In this document: positions 55,028-64,000 of the stretch, one piece after another
How the letters are laid out: each line of letters begins with the position of its first letter
Position numbering within the stretch: position 1 is the stretch's first letter
From: Streptomyces sp. HD
GTDB taxonomy: Bacteria; Actinomycetota; Actinomycetes; Streptomycetales; Streptomycetaceae
Length of the DNA stretch: 64,000 bases
NCBI RefSeq assembly: GCF_028369295.1
Contig: NZ_JAQMYP010000002.1
Coordinates: 1-64,000 of the forward strand
Direction of reading: 5' to 3'
Notes under the pieces: generated by a model
Databases searched by the model: none
Told to the model about the DNA's origin: nothing
Seen by the model: the letters and a program-made list of their open reading frames with translations, nothing else
Made by a program: the position numbers and the translations under genes

Positions 55028-56341
55028 GTGCTCACCGCGTTCGCCCGGGCGTTCAAGACGCCCGACCTGCGCAAGAAGCTGCTCTTCACGCTCGGCATCA
55101 TCGTGATCTATCGGGTCGGTACACATGTTCCGATCCCCGGTGTCGACTACAAGGCCGTTCAGATCTGTATCGACCAGGCGAACGCCAACACCGGCCTGTT
55201 CGGTCTGGTCAACATGTTCAGTGGTGGCGCGCTGCTCCAGATCACGATCTTCGCGCTCGGCATCATGCCGTACATCACGGCGAGCATCATCCTTCAGCTG
55301 CTCACCGTGGTGATCCCGCGTCTGGAAGCCCTCAAGAAGGAGGGCCAGGCCGGTACGGCGAAGATCACCCAGTACACCCGTTACCTGACCGTGGCGCTCG
55401 CCATCCTGCAGGGCACCGGCCTGGTGGCCACCGCCCGCAGCGGTTCGCTCTTCTCGCAGTGCCAGGTGGCCAGCCAGATCGTGCCGGACCGCTCGATCTT
55501 CACCACCATCGTCATGGTCATCACCATGACCGCCGGTACGGCCGTCGTCATGTGGCTCGGTGAGCTGATCACCGACCGCGGCATCGGCAACGGCATGTCG
55601 ATCCTGATGTTCATCTCGATCGCCGCGACCTTCCCGTCCGCGCTGTGGGCCATCAAGCAGCAGGGCTCCCTGGCCGGCGGTTGGATCGAGTTCGGCACCG
55701 TCATCGCCGTGGGCCTGGTCATGGTCGGCCTGGTGGTCTTCGTCGAGCAGGCTCAACGCCGTATTCCGGTGCAGTACGCGAAGCGCATGATCGGCCGTCG
55801 TTCCTACGGCGGTACGTCGACGTACATCCCGCTCAAGGTGAACCAGGCGGGTGTGATTCCCGTCATTTTCGCGTCGTCGCTGCTCTACATCCCCGCATTG
55901 ATCGTGCAGTTCACCAACTCGCAGGCGGGATGGGCGACCTGGATCAAGGACAACCTGGCTTCCACCTCGGCGCCCGTTCACATCGCTCTCTACTTCTTCC
56001 TGATTGTCTTCTTCGCGTTCTTCTACGTGGCCATCTCGTTCAACCCCGAGGAAGTCGCGGACAACATGAAGAAGTATGGTGGCTTCATCCCGGGCATCCG
56101 GGCTGGCCGACCGACCGCTGAGTACCTTTCCTACGTGCTCAACCGGATCACCTGGCCGGGCTCGCTGTACTTGGGTCTGATCGCTCTCGTGCCGACGATG
56201 GCGTTGGCTGGTTTCGGGGCAGACCAAAACTTCCCGTTCGGCGGGACCAGCATCCTGATCATCGTGGGTGTGGGTCTTGAGACGGTGAAGCAGATCGAGA
56301 GCCAGCTCCAGCAGCGCAATTACGAAGGGTTCCTCCGCTGA
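55028..56341 (+). CDS. secY: protein translocase subunit SecY
   Basis: The 437-residue SecY starts at a GTG (55028) with GCAGGAGGC. About ten membrane helices are visible, with GTHVPIPGVD, GIMPYITASIILQLLTVV, RGIGNGMSILMFISI and KVNQAGVIPVIFASSLLYIP. It is the channel of SecYEG; SecE is encoded at 24093. Its TGA overlaps the adk ATG, coupling the two. A 245-bp region with a terminator separates it from rplO. Confidence 0.97.
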   Translation: MLTAFARAFKTPDLRKKLLFTLGIIVIYRVGTHVPIPGVDYKAVQICIDQANANTGLFGLVNMFSGGALLQITIFALGIMPYITASIILQLLTVVIPRLEALKKEGQAGTAKITQYTRYLTVALAILQGTGLVATARSGSLFSQCQVASQIVPDRSIFTTIVMVITMTAGTAVVMWLGELITDRGIGNGMSILMFISIAATFPSALWAIKQQGSLAGGWIEFGTVIAVGLVMVGLVVFVEQAQRRIPVQYAKRMIGRRSYGGTSTYIPLKVNQAGVIPVIFASSLLYIPALIVQFTNSQAGWATWIKDNLASTSAPVHIALYFFLIVFFAFFYVAISFNPEEVADNMKKYGGFIPGIRAGRPTAEYLSYVLNRITWPGSLYLGLIALVPTMALAGFGADQNFPFGGTSILIIVGVGLETVKQIESQLQQRNYEGFLR

Positions 56342-57003
56342 TGCGTATCGTCCTCGTCGGGCCGCCGGGTGCCGGCAAGGGAACGCAGGCCGCGTTCCTC
56401 GCCAAGAACCTGTCGATCCCGCACATCTCCACGGGCGACCTGTTCCGCGCCAACATCAGCCAGCAGACGGAGCTCGGGAAGCTCGCGAAGTCCTACATGG
56501 ACGCGGGCAACCTGGTGCCGGACGAGGTCACCATCGGGATGGCCAAGGACCGCATGGAGAAGCCGGACGCCGAGGGCGGCTTCCTGCTGGACGGCTTCCC
56601 GCGCAATGTGTCCCAGGCCGAGGCACTCGACGAGATGCTCCAGTCCGAGAGCATGAAGCTGGACGCGGTGCTCGACCTTGAGGTCCCCGAGGAAGAGGTC
56701 GTCAAGCGGATCGCCGGGCGGCGGATCTGCCGCAAGGACTCCAGCCACGTCTTCCACGTCACGTACAGCCGGCCGAAGACGGAAGGCGTCTGCGACGTCT
56801 GCGGCGGCGAGCTGTACCAGCGGGACGACGACTCCGAGGAGACCGTGCGCAAGCGGCTGGAGGTCTACCACACGCAGACCGAGCCGATCATCGACTACTA
56901 CAAGGCGCAGGGGCTGGTGGTCACCATCTCCGCGCTCGGCAAGGTCGAAGAGGTCACGGCACGCGCCATGGAGGCGCTCCAGCGTGACGAGGACGCCAAG
57001 TAG
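56341..57003 (+). CDS. adk: adenylate kinase
   Basis: The 220-residue long-form Adk has the P-loop GPPGAGKGTQ, HISTGDLFRANI, the DGFPRN motif and the ATP-binding LID with RRICRKDSSHVFHVTYSRPK and a CDVC pair. With the upstream Cys and Asp this may bind zinc, as in many Gram-positives. It balances AMP, ADP and ATP. Its ATG lies in the secY stop codon. Confidence 0.96.
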   Translation: MRIVLVGPPGAGKGTQAAFLAKNLSIPHISTGDLFRANISQQTELGKLAKSYMDAGNLVPDEVTIGMAKDRMEKPDAEGGFLLDGFPRNVSQAEALDEMLQSESMKLDAVLDLEVPEEEVVKRIAGRRICRKDSSHVFHVTYSRPKTEGVCDVCGGELYQRDDDSEETVRKRLEVYHTQTEPIIDYYKAQGLVVTISALGKVEEVTARAMEALQRDEDAK

Positions 57004-57144
57004 GAGCCTTCACAGCTCGTACGTAGCTCAGGCCGCGGTTCCCGATGAGGGGGCCGCGGCTGCTGCGTGGGGTGGGGTGTGTCGGCTCCGCCCTTATGGT
57101 TGATTCAGTCCCACCAGTACAGTCCGAGAAAGGCGCTCGTCCCC

Positions 57145-57981
57145 ATGGTGCAGATCAAGTCCCCCGAGCAGATCGCCAAGATGCGTGAGGCGGGGCTGGT
57201 CGTCGCCGCCATTCACGCGGCCACGCGTGAGGCCGCGGTGCCCGGGGCCAGTACCAAGGATCTGGACGAGGTCGCCCGCAAGGTGATCGCGGAGCACGGC
57301 GCCAAGTCGAACTTCCTCGGGTACGGCGGGTTCCCGGCGACGATCTGCACCTCCGTGAACGAGGTCGTGGTCCACGGCATCCCGTCCGACGAGGTCGTCC
57401 TCAAGGACGGCGACATCATCTCCATCGACGCCGGCGCCATCATCGACGGCTGGCACGGCGACGCCGCGTACACCGCCTTCGTGGGCTCTGGTCACGCTCC
57501 GGAGCTGGTCGAGCTCTCCCGGGTGACCGAGGAGTCGATGTGGGCCGGCATCGCGGCCATGAAGCAGGGGAGCCGTCTGGTCGACGTCTCCCGGGCCATC
57601 GAGACGTACATTCGCCGGCAGCCGAAGCCGGGCGGCGGCCGCTACGGGATCATCGAGGACTACGGCGGCCACGGCATCGGCACCGAGATGCACATGGACC
57701 CGCATCTGCTGAACTACGTCGAGCGGCGGCGGGGCAAGGGGCCGAAGCTGGTCCCGGGGTTCTGCCTCGCGATCGAGCCGATGGTTTCGCTGGGGACGCC
57801 GAAGACGGAGGTCCTCTCGGACGACTGGACCGTCATCACCACCGACGGCACGTGGTCGTCCCACTGGGAGCACTCGGTCGCGTTGACCGAGGAGGGGCCG
57901 TTGGTGCTCACGTCTCCCGACGGGGGTAAGGCGAAGCTGGCGGAGTACGGGATCGTCGCTGCGCCCGATCCGCTGGCCTGA
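57145..57981 (+). CDS. map: methionine aminopeptidase, type I
   Basis: The 278-residue enzyme removes initiator Met. Metal ligands are visible: IDAGAIIDGWHGDAAYT (two Asp), GHGIGTEMHMDP (His), AIEPMVSLG (Glu) and WEHSVALTEEG (Glu). The type-I length without insert and the GGFPATICTSVNEVVVHGIP substrate loop are normal. The start MVQIKSPEQ at 57145 is chosen. It follows adk by 141 bp. Confidence 0.95.
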   Translation: MVQIKSPEQIAKMREAGLVVAAIHAATREAAVPGASTKDLDEVARKVIAEHGAKSNFLGYGGFPATICTSVNEVVVHGIPSDEVVLKDGDIISIDAGAIIDGWHGDAAYTAFVGSGHAPELVELSRVTEESMWAGIAAMKQGSRLVDVSRAIETYIRRQPKPGGGRYGIIEDYGGHGIGTEMHMDPHLLNYVERRRGKGPKLVPGFCLAIEPMVSLGTPKTEVLSDDWTVITTDGTWSSHWEHSVALTEEGPLVLTSPDGGKAKLAEYGIVAAPDPLA

Positions 57982-58040
57982 GGTCGCCTTCCCGGGGGCC
58001 GGGCTGTGTTGTGTGGCGGCTGCGCGTGTGTGGGGGTTGA

Positions 58041-58072
58041 GCGCGCAGTTCCCCGCGCCCCTTTGGGGCGCG
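58041..58072 (+). repeat. Streptomyces extragenic repeat, copy A
   Basis: CGCGCAGTTCCCCGCGCCCC followed by a GGGGCGCG return arm forms a short hairpin. The same core recurs at 61586-61607 and in part at 60921-60936. The core is a widespread dispersed repeat in Streptomyces chromosomes. Confidence 0.75.
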
Positions 58073-58229
58073 CTTAATGATCTGTCTCTTGGGGCAGGAT
58101 CCCTCGATTCGTCTTTCCGGGTGCGCTGACGTAGACTGACTCGTCGGCTCTCGTGCATCCGCATGTCTGCATGCGCCCGTAAGGGACGCAAGGGAGTCGA
58201 TCAAGGTAGTCGATTCCGAAGGGCGAAGC

Positions 58230-58451
58230 GTGGCCAAGAAGCAAGGTGCCATCGAGATCGAGGGCACTGTCGTCGAGTCTCTGCCGAACGCCATGTTCAA
58301 GGTCGAGCTCCAGAACGGCCACCAGGTCCTGGCACACATCAGCGGCAAGATGCGTATGCACTACATCCGTATCCTCCCTGACGACCGGGTCGTGGTGGAG
58401 CTGTCTCCGTACGACCTGACGCGTGGCCGGATCGTCTACCGGTACAAGTAG
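58230..58451 (+). CDS. infA: translation initiation factor IF-1
   Basis: The 73-residue IF-1 starts at a GTG (58230). It is an S1-like OB fold ([48 protein letters not shown]) that binds the A site during initiation. It opens the alpha-type group infA-rpmJ-rpsM-rpsK-rpoA-rplQ. TAGACT near 58132 may be a -10, but no good -35 is evident. Confidence 0.97.
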   Translation: MAKKQGAIEIEGTVVESLPNAMFKVELQNGHQVLAHISGKMRMHYIRILPDDRVVVELSPYDLTRGRIVYRYK

Positions 58452-58510
58452 ATCTTGCCCGCGCCCCGGGTTTCCCGGGGTGATGGCACTGACCCGGAGA
58501 ACCTCACCCA

Positions 58511-58624
58511 ATGAAGGTCAAGCCGAGCGTCAAGAAGATCTGCGACAAGTGCAGGGTGATCCGCCGTCACGGTCGGGTCATGGTCATCTGCGACAACCCG
58601 CGCCACAAGCAGCGCCAGGGCTGA
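58511..58624 (+). CDS. rpmJ: 50S ribosomal protein L36, zinc-binding form
   Basis: The 37-residue bL36 starts at the ATG at 58511 ([20 protein letters not shown], ending NPRHKQRQG). Cys at CDKC, a third Cys in VMVIC and the His form a zinc site. A Cys-free paralogue is usual elsewhere in Streptomyces for low zinc. It lies 59 bp after infA. Confidence 0.95.
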   Translation: MKVKPSVKKICDKCRVIRRHGRVMVICDNPRHKQRQG

Positions 58625-58700
58625 CGCACGACCACCCCCTCTGCACCTCTATCGCAGAGTTTTCGCGCGACGCGAGCTGAATATGTTCATACGCAGGACC

Positions 58701-58740
58701 CAGACCCTCGGGTCTGACACCCCCGGTTCGGAGGCCGGGG
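58701..58740 (+). other. hairpins in the rpmJ-rpsM gap
   Basis: CAGACC/GGTCTG (58701-58716, loop CTCG) and CCCCGG/CCGGGG (58721-58740, 8-nt loop) follow one another 75 bp before the rpsM start. They may be processing or regulatory structures. Confidence 0.45.
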
Positions 58741-58815
58741 ACCCAGTTCGTACCTGGTACGGCGGCTGGGAGTCGGTTCTGCGGAAGACCTCCGAAGATC
58801 ACCAGGAGCCATTGA

Positions 58816-59196
58816 ATGGCACGCGTTTCCGGTGTTGACATCCCGCGCGAAAAGCGCGTGGAGGTCGCCCTCACCTACGTGTTCGGCATCGGCCGGACCC
58901 TTTCGCAGCAGACGCTGGCTGCCACCGGCATCGACCCGAACACCCGCGTTCGCGACCTCTCCGAGGAGCAGCTCGTCGCGATCCGCGAGTACGTGGACAA
59001 CAACATCAGGACCGAGGGTGACCTCCGTCGTGAGATTCAGGCCGACATCCGCCGCAAGGTGGAGATCGGCTGCTACCAGGGTCTGCGTCACCGTCGCGGT
59101 CTCCCCGTCCGCGGTCAGCGCACCAGCACCAACGCCCGCACCCGCAAGGGCCCGCGTCGCGCCATCGCCGGCAAGAAGAAGCCGGGCAAGAAGTAG
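58816..59196 (+). CDS. rpsM: 30S ribosomal protein S13
   Basis: The 126-residue uS13 ([60 protein letters not shown]) is complete, with the basic C-terminal tail that touches A- and P-site tRNA. AGGAGCC precedes its ATG. Confidence 0.97.
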   Translation: MARVSGVDIPREKRVEVALTYVFGIGRTLSQQTLAATGIDPNTRVRDLSEEQLVAIREYVDNNIRTEGDLRREIQADIRRKVEIGCYQGLRHRRGLPVRGQRTSTNARTRKGPRRAIAGKKKPGKK

Positions 59197-59262
59197 TCCA
59201 CAGCGGACTTCACCGTCCAGCGGTCTTCGCTGTAGGACCGACCACCTCCCGTAGGAGTACAG

Positions 59263-59667
59263 ATGCCCCCCAAGGGTCGTCAGGGCGCTGCCAAGAAGGT
59301 GCGCCGCAAGGAAAAGAAGAACGTCGCTCACGGCCACGCGCACATCAAGAGCACGTTCAACAACACGATCGTCTCCATCACGGACCCGTCCGGCAACGTG
59401 ATCTCCTGGGCCTCCGCCGGCCACGTCGGCTTCAAGGGCTCCCGGAAGTCCACGCCGTTCGCCGCGCAGATGGCCGCCGAGTCGGCTGCCCGCCGCGCCC
59501 AGGAGCACGGCATGCGCAAGGTCGACGTGTTCGTGAAGGGGCCGGGTTCGGGTCGTGAGACCGCGATCCGCTCCCTGCAGGCCACGGGTCTTGAGGTTGG
59601 CTCCATCCAGGACGTCACCCCGACCCCGCACAACGGCTGCCGTCCGCCGAAGCGTCGTCGCGTCTGA
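59263..59667 (+). CDS. rpsK: 30S ribosomal protein S11
   Basis: The 134-residue uS11 has [40 protein letters not shown] and [17 protein letters not shown], the platform rRNA-binding sections. It follows rpsM by 66 bp. A 12-bp hairpin (59695-59726) separates it from rpoA. Confidence 0.97.
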   Translation: MPPKGRQGAAKKVRRKEKKNVAHGHAHIKSTFNNTIVSITDPSGNVISWASAGHVGFKGSRKSTPFAAQMAAESAARRAQEHGMRKVDVFVKGPGSGRETAIRSLQATGLEVGSIQDVTPTPHNGCRPPKRRRV

Positions 59668-59694
59668 CGCACGGCCGGTTGGCTTCGGGTATTC

Positions 59695-59726
59695 GGGCGG
59701 TACGGCTCTGTAGGGCCGTATCGCCC
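59695..59726 (+). other. rpsK-rpoA intercistronic hairpin
   Basis: A 12-bp stem (59695-59706 with 59715-59726, one G-T pair) with an 8-nt loop lies 28 bp after the rpsK stop. There is no T-run. Confidence 0.5.
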
Positions 59727-59815
59727 GTACCCTTGCAGTACCCGTCCTTTTCGTCGGGGCGGTTCCGTCGGGCGTCAAATAGCGGGCGTCCACGAAAGAA
59801 GGATCTGATCCACAC

Positions 59816-60838
59816 ATGCTGATCGCTCAGCGTCCCTCGTTGACCGAAGAGGTCGTCGACGAGTTCCGCTCCCGGTTCGTGATCGAGCCGCTGGAGCCGG
59901 GCTTCGGCTACACCCTCGGCAACTCCCTGCGCCGGACCCTCCTGTCCTCGATCCCGGGTGCGGCGGTCACGTCCATCCGTATCGACGGCGTGCTGCACGA
60001 GTTCACCACCGTGCCGGGCGTCAAGGAGGACGTCACCGACCTGATCCTCAACATCAAGCAGCTGGTCGTCTCCTCGGAGCACGACGAGCCGGTCGTGATG
60101 TACCTGCGCAAGCAGGGTCCGGGTCTGGTCACCGCCGCCGACATCGCGCCCCCGGCCGGTGTCGAGGTGCACAACCCCGACCTGGTCCTGGCCACGCTCA
60201 ACGGCAAGGGCAAGCTGGAGATGGAGCTCACGGTCGAGCGTGGCCGTGGTTACGTCTCCGCCGTGCAGAACAAGCAGGTGGGCCAGGAGATCGGTCGTAT
60301 CCCGGTCGACTCCATCTACAGCCCTGTGCTGAAGGTCACGTACAAGGTCGAGGCGACCCGTGTCGAGCAGCGGACCGACTTCGACAAGCTGATCGTCGAC
60401 GTCGAGACCAAGCAGGCGATGCGTCCGCGTGACGCCATGGCGTCGGCCGGCAAGACCCTGGTCGAGCTGTTCGGTCTCGCCCGCGAGCTGAACATCGACG
60501 CCGAGGGCATCGACATGGGCCCGTCCCCCACGGACGCCGCCCTGGCCGCTGACCTGGCGCTGCCGATCGAGGAGCTGGAGCTCACCGTTCGGTCGTACAA
60601 CTGCCTCAAGCGCGAGGGTATCCACTCCGTGGGTGAGCTCGTGGCGCGTTCCGAGGCGGACCTCCTCGACATCCGCAACTTCGGTGCGAAGTCGATCGAC
60701 GAGGTCAAGGCGAAGCTGGCCGGCATGGGCCTGGCCCTGAAGGACAGCCCGCCCGGATTCGACCCCACGGCCGCGGCGGATGCCTTCGGCGCGGACGACG
60801 ATGCAGACGCCGGGTTCGTCGAGACCGAGCAGTACTAA
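59816..60838 (+). CDS. rpoA: RNA polymerase alpha subunit
   Basis: The 340-residue alpha has the N-terminal dimerisation domain ([40 protein letters not shown]), a linker and the C-terminal domain (about 250-315: [40 protein letters not shown]), which binds UP elements and activators. An acidic tail ends AGFVETEQY. Assembly scaffold of the enzyme. ATG at 59816 with GAAGGA. Confidence 0.97.
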   Translation: MLIAQRPSLTEEVVDEFRSRFVIEPLEPGFGYTLGNSLRRTLLSSIPGAAVTSIRIDGVLHEFTTVPGVKEDVTDLILNIKQLVVSSEHDEPVVMYLRKQGPGLVTAADIAPPAGVEVHNPDLVLATLNGKGKLEMELTVERGRGYVSAVQNKQVGQEIGRIPVDSIYSPVLKVTYKVEATRVEQRTDFDKLIVDVETKQAMRPRDAMASAGKTLVELFGLARELNIDAEGIDMGPSPTDAALAADLALPIEELELTVRSYNCLKREGIHSVGELVARSEADLLDIRNFGAKSIDEVKAKLAGMGLALKDSPPGFDPTAAADAFGADDDADAGFVETEQY

Positions 60839-60864
60839 GAGCTCGGGACCGACTGCCGGTTTCT

Positions 60865-60940
60865 GGGTGCGGGTGTGCTGTGGCTTGTCGCGCCCACGCG
60901 GCGGAGCCGCAGATCGACACAGCCCCGCGCCCCTTCCGGT
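60865..60940 (+). repeat. Streptomyces extragenic repeat, copy B (variant)
   Basis: This variant lies between rpoA and rplQ. It carries TGTCGCGCCCACGCGGCGGA and AGATCGACACAGCCCCGCGC, then CCCTTCC, sharing its CCCCGCGCCCCTT end with copies A and C. Confidence 0.6.
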
Positions 60941-61044
60941 CGGACCCCTTCGGGGCCCTGACCGGATCTCCGACGGGCAACCGCCCGCTCGGATACTGAC
61001 CCCGGTACCTAGTACGGCCGGGGCAGACACACAGGAGAAACGAA

Positions 61045-61536
61045 ATGCCGAAGCCCACCAAGGGTGCCCGTCTGGGCGGCAGTGCCGCGCACGAGAAGCT
61101 GCTCCTCGCGAACCTCGCGAAGGCGCTCTTCGAGCACGGCCGTATCACCACCACCGAGGCGAAGGCCCGCCGTCTGCGGCCGTACGCCGAGCGTCTGGTG
61201 ACCAAGGCGAAGAAGGGTGACCTTCACAACCGCCGTCAGGTGCTCCAGGTCATCACGGACAAGAGCGTCGTCCACACGCTCTTCACCGAGATCGGCCCGC
61301 GGTACGAGAACCGTCCGGGTGGCTACACCCGTATCACCAAGATCGGTAACCGTCGTGGCGACAACGCGCCCATGGCTGTCATCGAGCTGGTCGAGGCGCT
61401 GACGGTCGCGCAGGAGGCCACGGGTGAGGCCGAGGCCGCCACCAAGCGTGCCGCCAAGGACGCCGAGGTTGCTGAGGCCACGGTCGACACGACCAAGGCC
61501 GACGAGGCTGCCGCCGAGGAGTCCAAGGACGCGTAA
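61045..61536 (+). CDS. rplQ: 50S ribosomal protein L17
   Basis: The 163-residue bL17 has the conserved core ([60 protein letters not shown]) plus a C-terminal Ala/Glu/Thr-rich tail of about 45 residues, common in Streptomyces. It sits at the tunnel exit. ATG at 61045 with AGGAGAAAC. Confidence 0.96.
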   Translation: MPKPTKGARLGGSAAHEKLLLANLAKALFEHGRITTTEAKARRLRPYAERLVTKAKKGDLHNRRQVLQVITDKSVVHTLFTEIGPRYENRPGGYTRITKIGNRRGDNAPMAVIELVEALTVAQEATGEAEAATKRAAKDAEVAEATVDTTKADEAAAEESKDA

Positions 61537-61544
61537 GCGTTCTG

Positions 61545-61615
61545 CCGGGGCTGTGCGTCTGCGGCTGCGGCTCCGTCGTGGCTGGTCGCGCAGTTCCCCG
61601 CGCCCCTTCAGGGCG
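61545..61615 (+). repeat. Streptomyces extragenic repeat, copy C
   Basis: GCTGCGGCTCCGTCGTGGCT leads into TCGCGCAGTTCCCCGCGCCC and CTTCAGGGCG, nearly the same core as copy A at 58041-58072. Confidence 0.7.
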
Positions 61616-61618
61616 TTT

Positions 61619-61654
61619 GCGGGCCCGTTCCTTTCGAGGAGCGGGCCCGCTTTT
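61619..61654 (+). terminator. terminator after rplQ
   Basis: GCGGGCCCG/CGGGCCCGC arms (61619-61627, 61642-61650) with an inner CCT/AGG pair and a following TTTT close the alpha operon. Confidence 0.85.
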
Positions 61655-61676
61655 GTGTGGGTGAGAGGATCTCTGG

Positions 61677-62543
61677 GTGAGTGACGAAGTAGAGCCGGGT
61701 TACGTCCGTGTCCGTCTTGATCTCTCCTACGACGGGAGCGAGTTCTCCGGGTGGGCCAAGCAGGCCGGGGGGCGGCGGACCGTGCAGGGGGAGATCGAGG
61801 AGGCGCTGCGGACCGTTACGCGGTCGGGCGGTGTGGCGTATGAGCTGACCGTGGCGGGGCGTACGGATGCCGGTGTGCATGCGCGGGGGCAGGTGGCGCA
61901 TGTCGATCTGCCGGAGCCGGTGTGGCGTGAGCATCACGAGAAGTTGCTCAAGCGGCTTGCCGGGCGCCTGTCGAAGGACGTGCGGGTGTGGGCGCTCAGG
62001 GAGGCGCCCAGTGGGTTCAACGCGCGGTTCTCGGCGGTCTGGCGGCGGTACGCGTATCGCGTCACCGACAATCCCGGCGGGGTCGATCCGCTGCTGCGCA
62101 GTCATGTCCTCTGGCATGACTGGCCCCTGGACGTAGACGCCATGAACGAGGCCGCCGGACGGCTGCTCGGGGAGCATGACTTCGCGGCCTACTGCAAGAA
62201 GCGGGAGGGGGCCACCACGATTCGTACGCTGCAGCAGCTGAGCCTGGTTCGGGGGGACGACGGGATCATCACCGCCACCGTTCGGGCCGACGCCTTCTGC
62301 CACAACATGGTCCGTTCGCTGATCGGGGCGTTGCTGTTCGTGGGGGACGGACACCGGCCCGCCGACTGGCCGGGCAAGGTGCTCGCCGCCGGGGTCAGGG
62401 ACTCCGCCGTACATGTCGTACGGCCCCATGGGCTGACCCTCGAAGAGGTGGGGTATCCCGCCGACGAGTTGCTCGCCGCTCGGAACAAGGAAGCGCGGAA
62501 CCGGCGAACCCTGCCCGGGGTGTCCGGGTGCGAAACCTGCTAG
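61677..62543 (+). CDS. truA: tRNA pseudouridine synthase A
   Basis: The 288-residue TruA converts U38-40 of the anticodon arm to pseudouridine. The catalytic Asp lies in [16 protein letters not shown] (about residue 64). [52 protein letters not shown] and the C-terminal [13 protein letters not shown] are also present. It starts at a GTG (61677), 23 bp after the rplQ terminator. The location after rplQ is standard in actinobacteria. Confidence 0.95.
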   Translation: MSDEVEPGYVRVRLDLSYDGSEFSGWAKQAGGRRTVQGEIEEALRTVTRSGGVAYELTVAGRTDAGVHARGQVAHVDLPEPVWREHHEKLLKRLAGRLSKDVRVWALREAPSGFNARFSAVWRRYAYRVTDNPGGVDPLLRSHVLWHDWPLDVDAMNEAAGRLLGEHDFAAYCKKREGATTIRTLQQLSLVRGDDGIITATVRADAFCHNMVRSLIGALLFVGDGHRPADWPGKVLAAGVRDSAVHVVRPHGLTLEEVGYPADELLAARNKEARNRRTLPGVSGCETC

Positions 62544-62678
62544 TTACCTGACATTTGGCAGTAGATAGTGCCGGTGTCTGGACGTACCGGGCGTAAGCCC
62601 CGTGGAGCCTCTTACGACCTTCTTACCTCTCGTATAGCCTTTCGTCGCTCGGCCGCTGGTTCGAGCGGCTCGGCCATT

Positions 62679-62694
62679 GTTCGAATGCTCGAAC
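62679..62694. promoter_or_regulatory. palindrome upstream of the glycosyltransferase gene
   Basis: GTTCGA-ATGC-TCGAAC is a perfect 16-bp inverted repeat 82 bp before the ATG at 62776, and GGTTCGAGC with GGCTCGG lies just left of it. It may be an operator; the regulator is unknown. Confidence 0.4.
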
Positions 62695-62775
62695 GTGCGG
62701 CATTTCGGCATGGGGAAGGCCGAGTGAGGGTGGGGGTGTCAACGGGCCGTTTCCAGGCCCGGGGGTGGGTTTGGC

Positions 62776-64000
62776 ATGAGTTCAGTCGGTCCTGCGCGGA
62801 CTGGGGGGCACCGTGCCGTGCGCCAGAACAACGGAGGCGGGCGGCGGAAGGCGGGACGGGGTGACGGGGCTCCGCTGGGGCTGCTGCCGTTACCGCCGTC
62901 GGACAAGGAGAAGTACTCCTACGCCAGACGGCGGCTGTGGATCCTGACGATCAGTTCGCTGATCAGTTTCTGCTGCCTGGTGGTGAGCCAGTTCAAGCTG
63001 GCCCAGTCGTCGCCGGTGCTGTGGATCTACACGCCGCTGCTGCTGTTCACGGTGCTGTACTACCTGGTGTCGCTGCGGGTGAACGGTTTCACCCGGGACT
63101 TCGACATCGCGCACCACAAGCGGCTGGTGCACAACTGGCGGCCCGAGGTGTATCCGACGGTCGACGTCTTCCTGCCGGTGTGCGGCGAGCCCATCGAGGT
63201 GCTGCACAACACCTGGCGGCATGTGCGGGCGATGGCCGACCGGTATCCCGGGGTCTGCGTTCCGTTCGTGCTCGATGACGGGGCCGGCCCCGAGCTGGCC
63301 GCCATGGCGCGGGACTTCGGGTTCCGCTACGGCACCCGGGAGAACCGCGGCTGGTTCAAGAAGGCCGGCAACCTGCACTTCGGGTTCGGGCAGTCCGACG
63401 GCCGGTACATCCTGATCCTGGACGCCGACTTCACCCCGCGCGCCGACCTGCTCCAGGAACTGCTGCCGTATCTGGAGGCGGACCCGAGCATCGGGATCGT
63501 CCAGTCGCCGCAGTACTTCCGGGTGCTTGACTCGCAGAACTGGATCGAGCGCGGCGCGGGCGCGGTACAGGAGCTGTTCTACCGGTCCGTGCAGGTCTCG
63601 CGGCAGGGGAGCGACGGCGCGATCTGCGTCGGCAGCTGCGCGGTGTACCGGCGGGCGGCGCTGGAGACCAACGGCGGTACGACGCTGATCGAGCACTCCG
63701 AGGACGTGCACACCGGCTTCGACCTGCGGGGGCTCGGCTGGGACCTGCGGTATGTGCCGGTCGCGGTGTCGACGGGGGTCTGCCCGGACAGCGCGGGGGC
63801 CTTCTTCAACCAGCAGTACCGGTGGTGCTCCGGCTCGATGAGCCTGCTCGGCAGCCGGAAGTTCTGGCAGGCGAAGATCCGGCTCTCCAGCCGCCTGTGC
63901 TACATGTCCGGCTTCTTCTACTACATCCACACGGCGCTGTTCACCTTCGCCGCCCCGGTCATCCCGATCGTGCTGCTGCTGATGATGCCGGAGAAGCTCA
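62776..64000 (+). CDS. cellulose-synthase-like family 2 glycosyltransferase, 5' part
   Basis: The gene runs off the right edge, leaving 408 residues. An Arg/Gly-rich head precedes two membrane helices (about 53-74 and 83-103). The GT2 catalytic domain has VLDDGA, ILDADFTPRADL, HSEDVHTGFDLRG and the QQYRW motif, so D, D, D and Q-x-x-RW are all present; a further helix starts near 385. This fits a beta-glucan synthase that polymerises UDP-glucose across the membrane. The Leu at residue 39 is a TTA codon (62890-62892), which would make translation depend on the bldA tRNA. ATG at 62776. Confidence 0.87.
   Translation, partial: MSSVGPARTGGHRAVRQNNGGGRRKAGRGDGAPLGLLPLPPSDKEKYSYARRRLWILTISSLISFCCLVVSQFKLAQSSPVLWIYTPLLLFTVLYYLVSLRVNGFTRDFDIAHHKRLVHNWRPEVYPTVDVFLPVCGEPIEVLHNTWRHVRAMADRYPGVCVPFVLDDGAGPELAAMARDFGFRYGTRENRGWFKKAGNLHFGFGQSDGRYILILDADFTPRADLLQELLPYLEADPSIGIVQSPQYFRVLDSQNWIERGAGAVQELFYRSVQVSRQGSDGAICVGSCAVYRRAALETNGGTTLIEHSEDVHTGFDLRGLGWDLRYVPVAVSTGVCPDSAGAFFNQQYRWCSGSMSLLGSRKFWQAKIRLSSRLCYMSGFFYYIHTALFTFAAPVIPIVLLLMMPEKL

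Overview
The window is Streptomyces chromosome. Base composition is very GC-rich with strong third-position GC, GTG and TTG starts are common, and the gene order (rpmG, murB, secE-nusG-rplKA, two lipoproteins, rplJL, rpoBC, the str operon, then S10/spc/alpha) matches what I recall of the Streptomyces coelicolor SCO46xx-SCO47xx region. The left end (1-9435) is foreign: part of an actinomycete integrative and conjugative element (AICE) sitting in a tRNA-Tyr gene, the same target used by SLP1. Only the 3' part of that tRNA remains at 9382-9435, so this is one junction; the intact tRNA copy, integrase and replication genes should lie left of the window.

AICE, 1-9435. A leftward transfer operon runs from a promoter with a 25-bp palindromic operator (4407-4446): a stand-alone RapZ C-terminal-domain protein, a 60-aa protein flanked by two tRNA-like RNA folds, an 89-aa protein, a two-helix membrane protein, a Pycsar-effector-like membrane protein, an SpdB-like spread protein, a zinc-binding protein, a small basic protein and the start of an FtsK/TraB translocase. 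A rightward XRE regulator and a Pif-like Nudix protein lie upstream. Convergent to them are an HD-domain protein and a regulator with two GntR-type winged helices. The right arm (6944-9275) carries low-GC genes of unknown function, a tRNA-like fold and a G-rich repeat.

9436-24092. Ordinary chromosomal genes: a YtrA-type GntR regulator with a membrane protein and two matching upstream operators, an NTF2-like/NAD(P)-binding pair, an amidohydrolase that seems to have lost most catalytic residues, tRNA-Thr, tRNA-Met, rpmG, two MaoC-type dehydratases, a TetR/MFS pair sharing an operator motif, murB, an oxidoreductase/TetR divergent pair, an adenosine deaminase, an aspartate aminotransferase and tRNA-Trp.

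24093-64000. The transcription and translation core: secE-nusG, a secreted-protein gene inserted before rplKA, two paralogous lipoproteins, rplJL with a leader, rpoBC, rpsL-rpsG-fusA-tuf, rpsJ to rplO, secY-adk-map, infA-rpmJ-rpsM-rpsK-rpoA-rplQ, truA, and a truncated cellulose-synthase-like glycosyltransferase with a TTA codon. The str and S10 operons share an identical 25-nt leader hairpin. Three related extragenic repeats lie between map and truA. All core genes look intact; RpoB and RpsL carry drug-sensitive residues at the main resistance positions.
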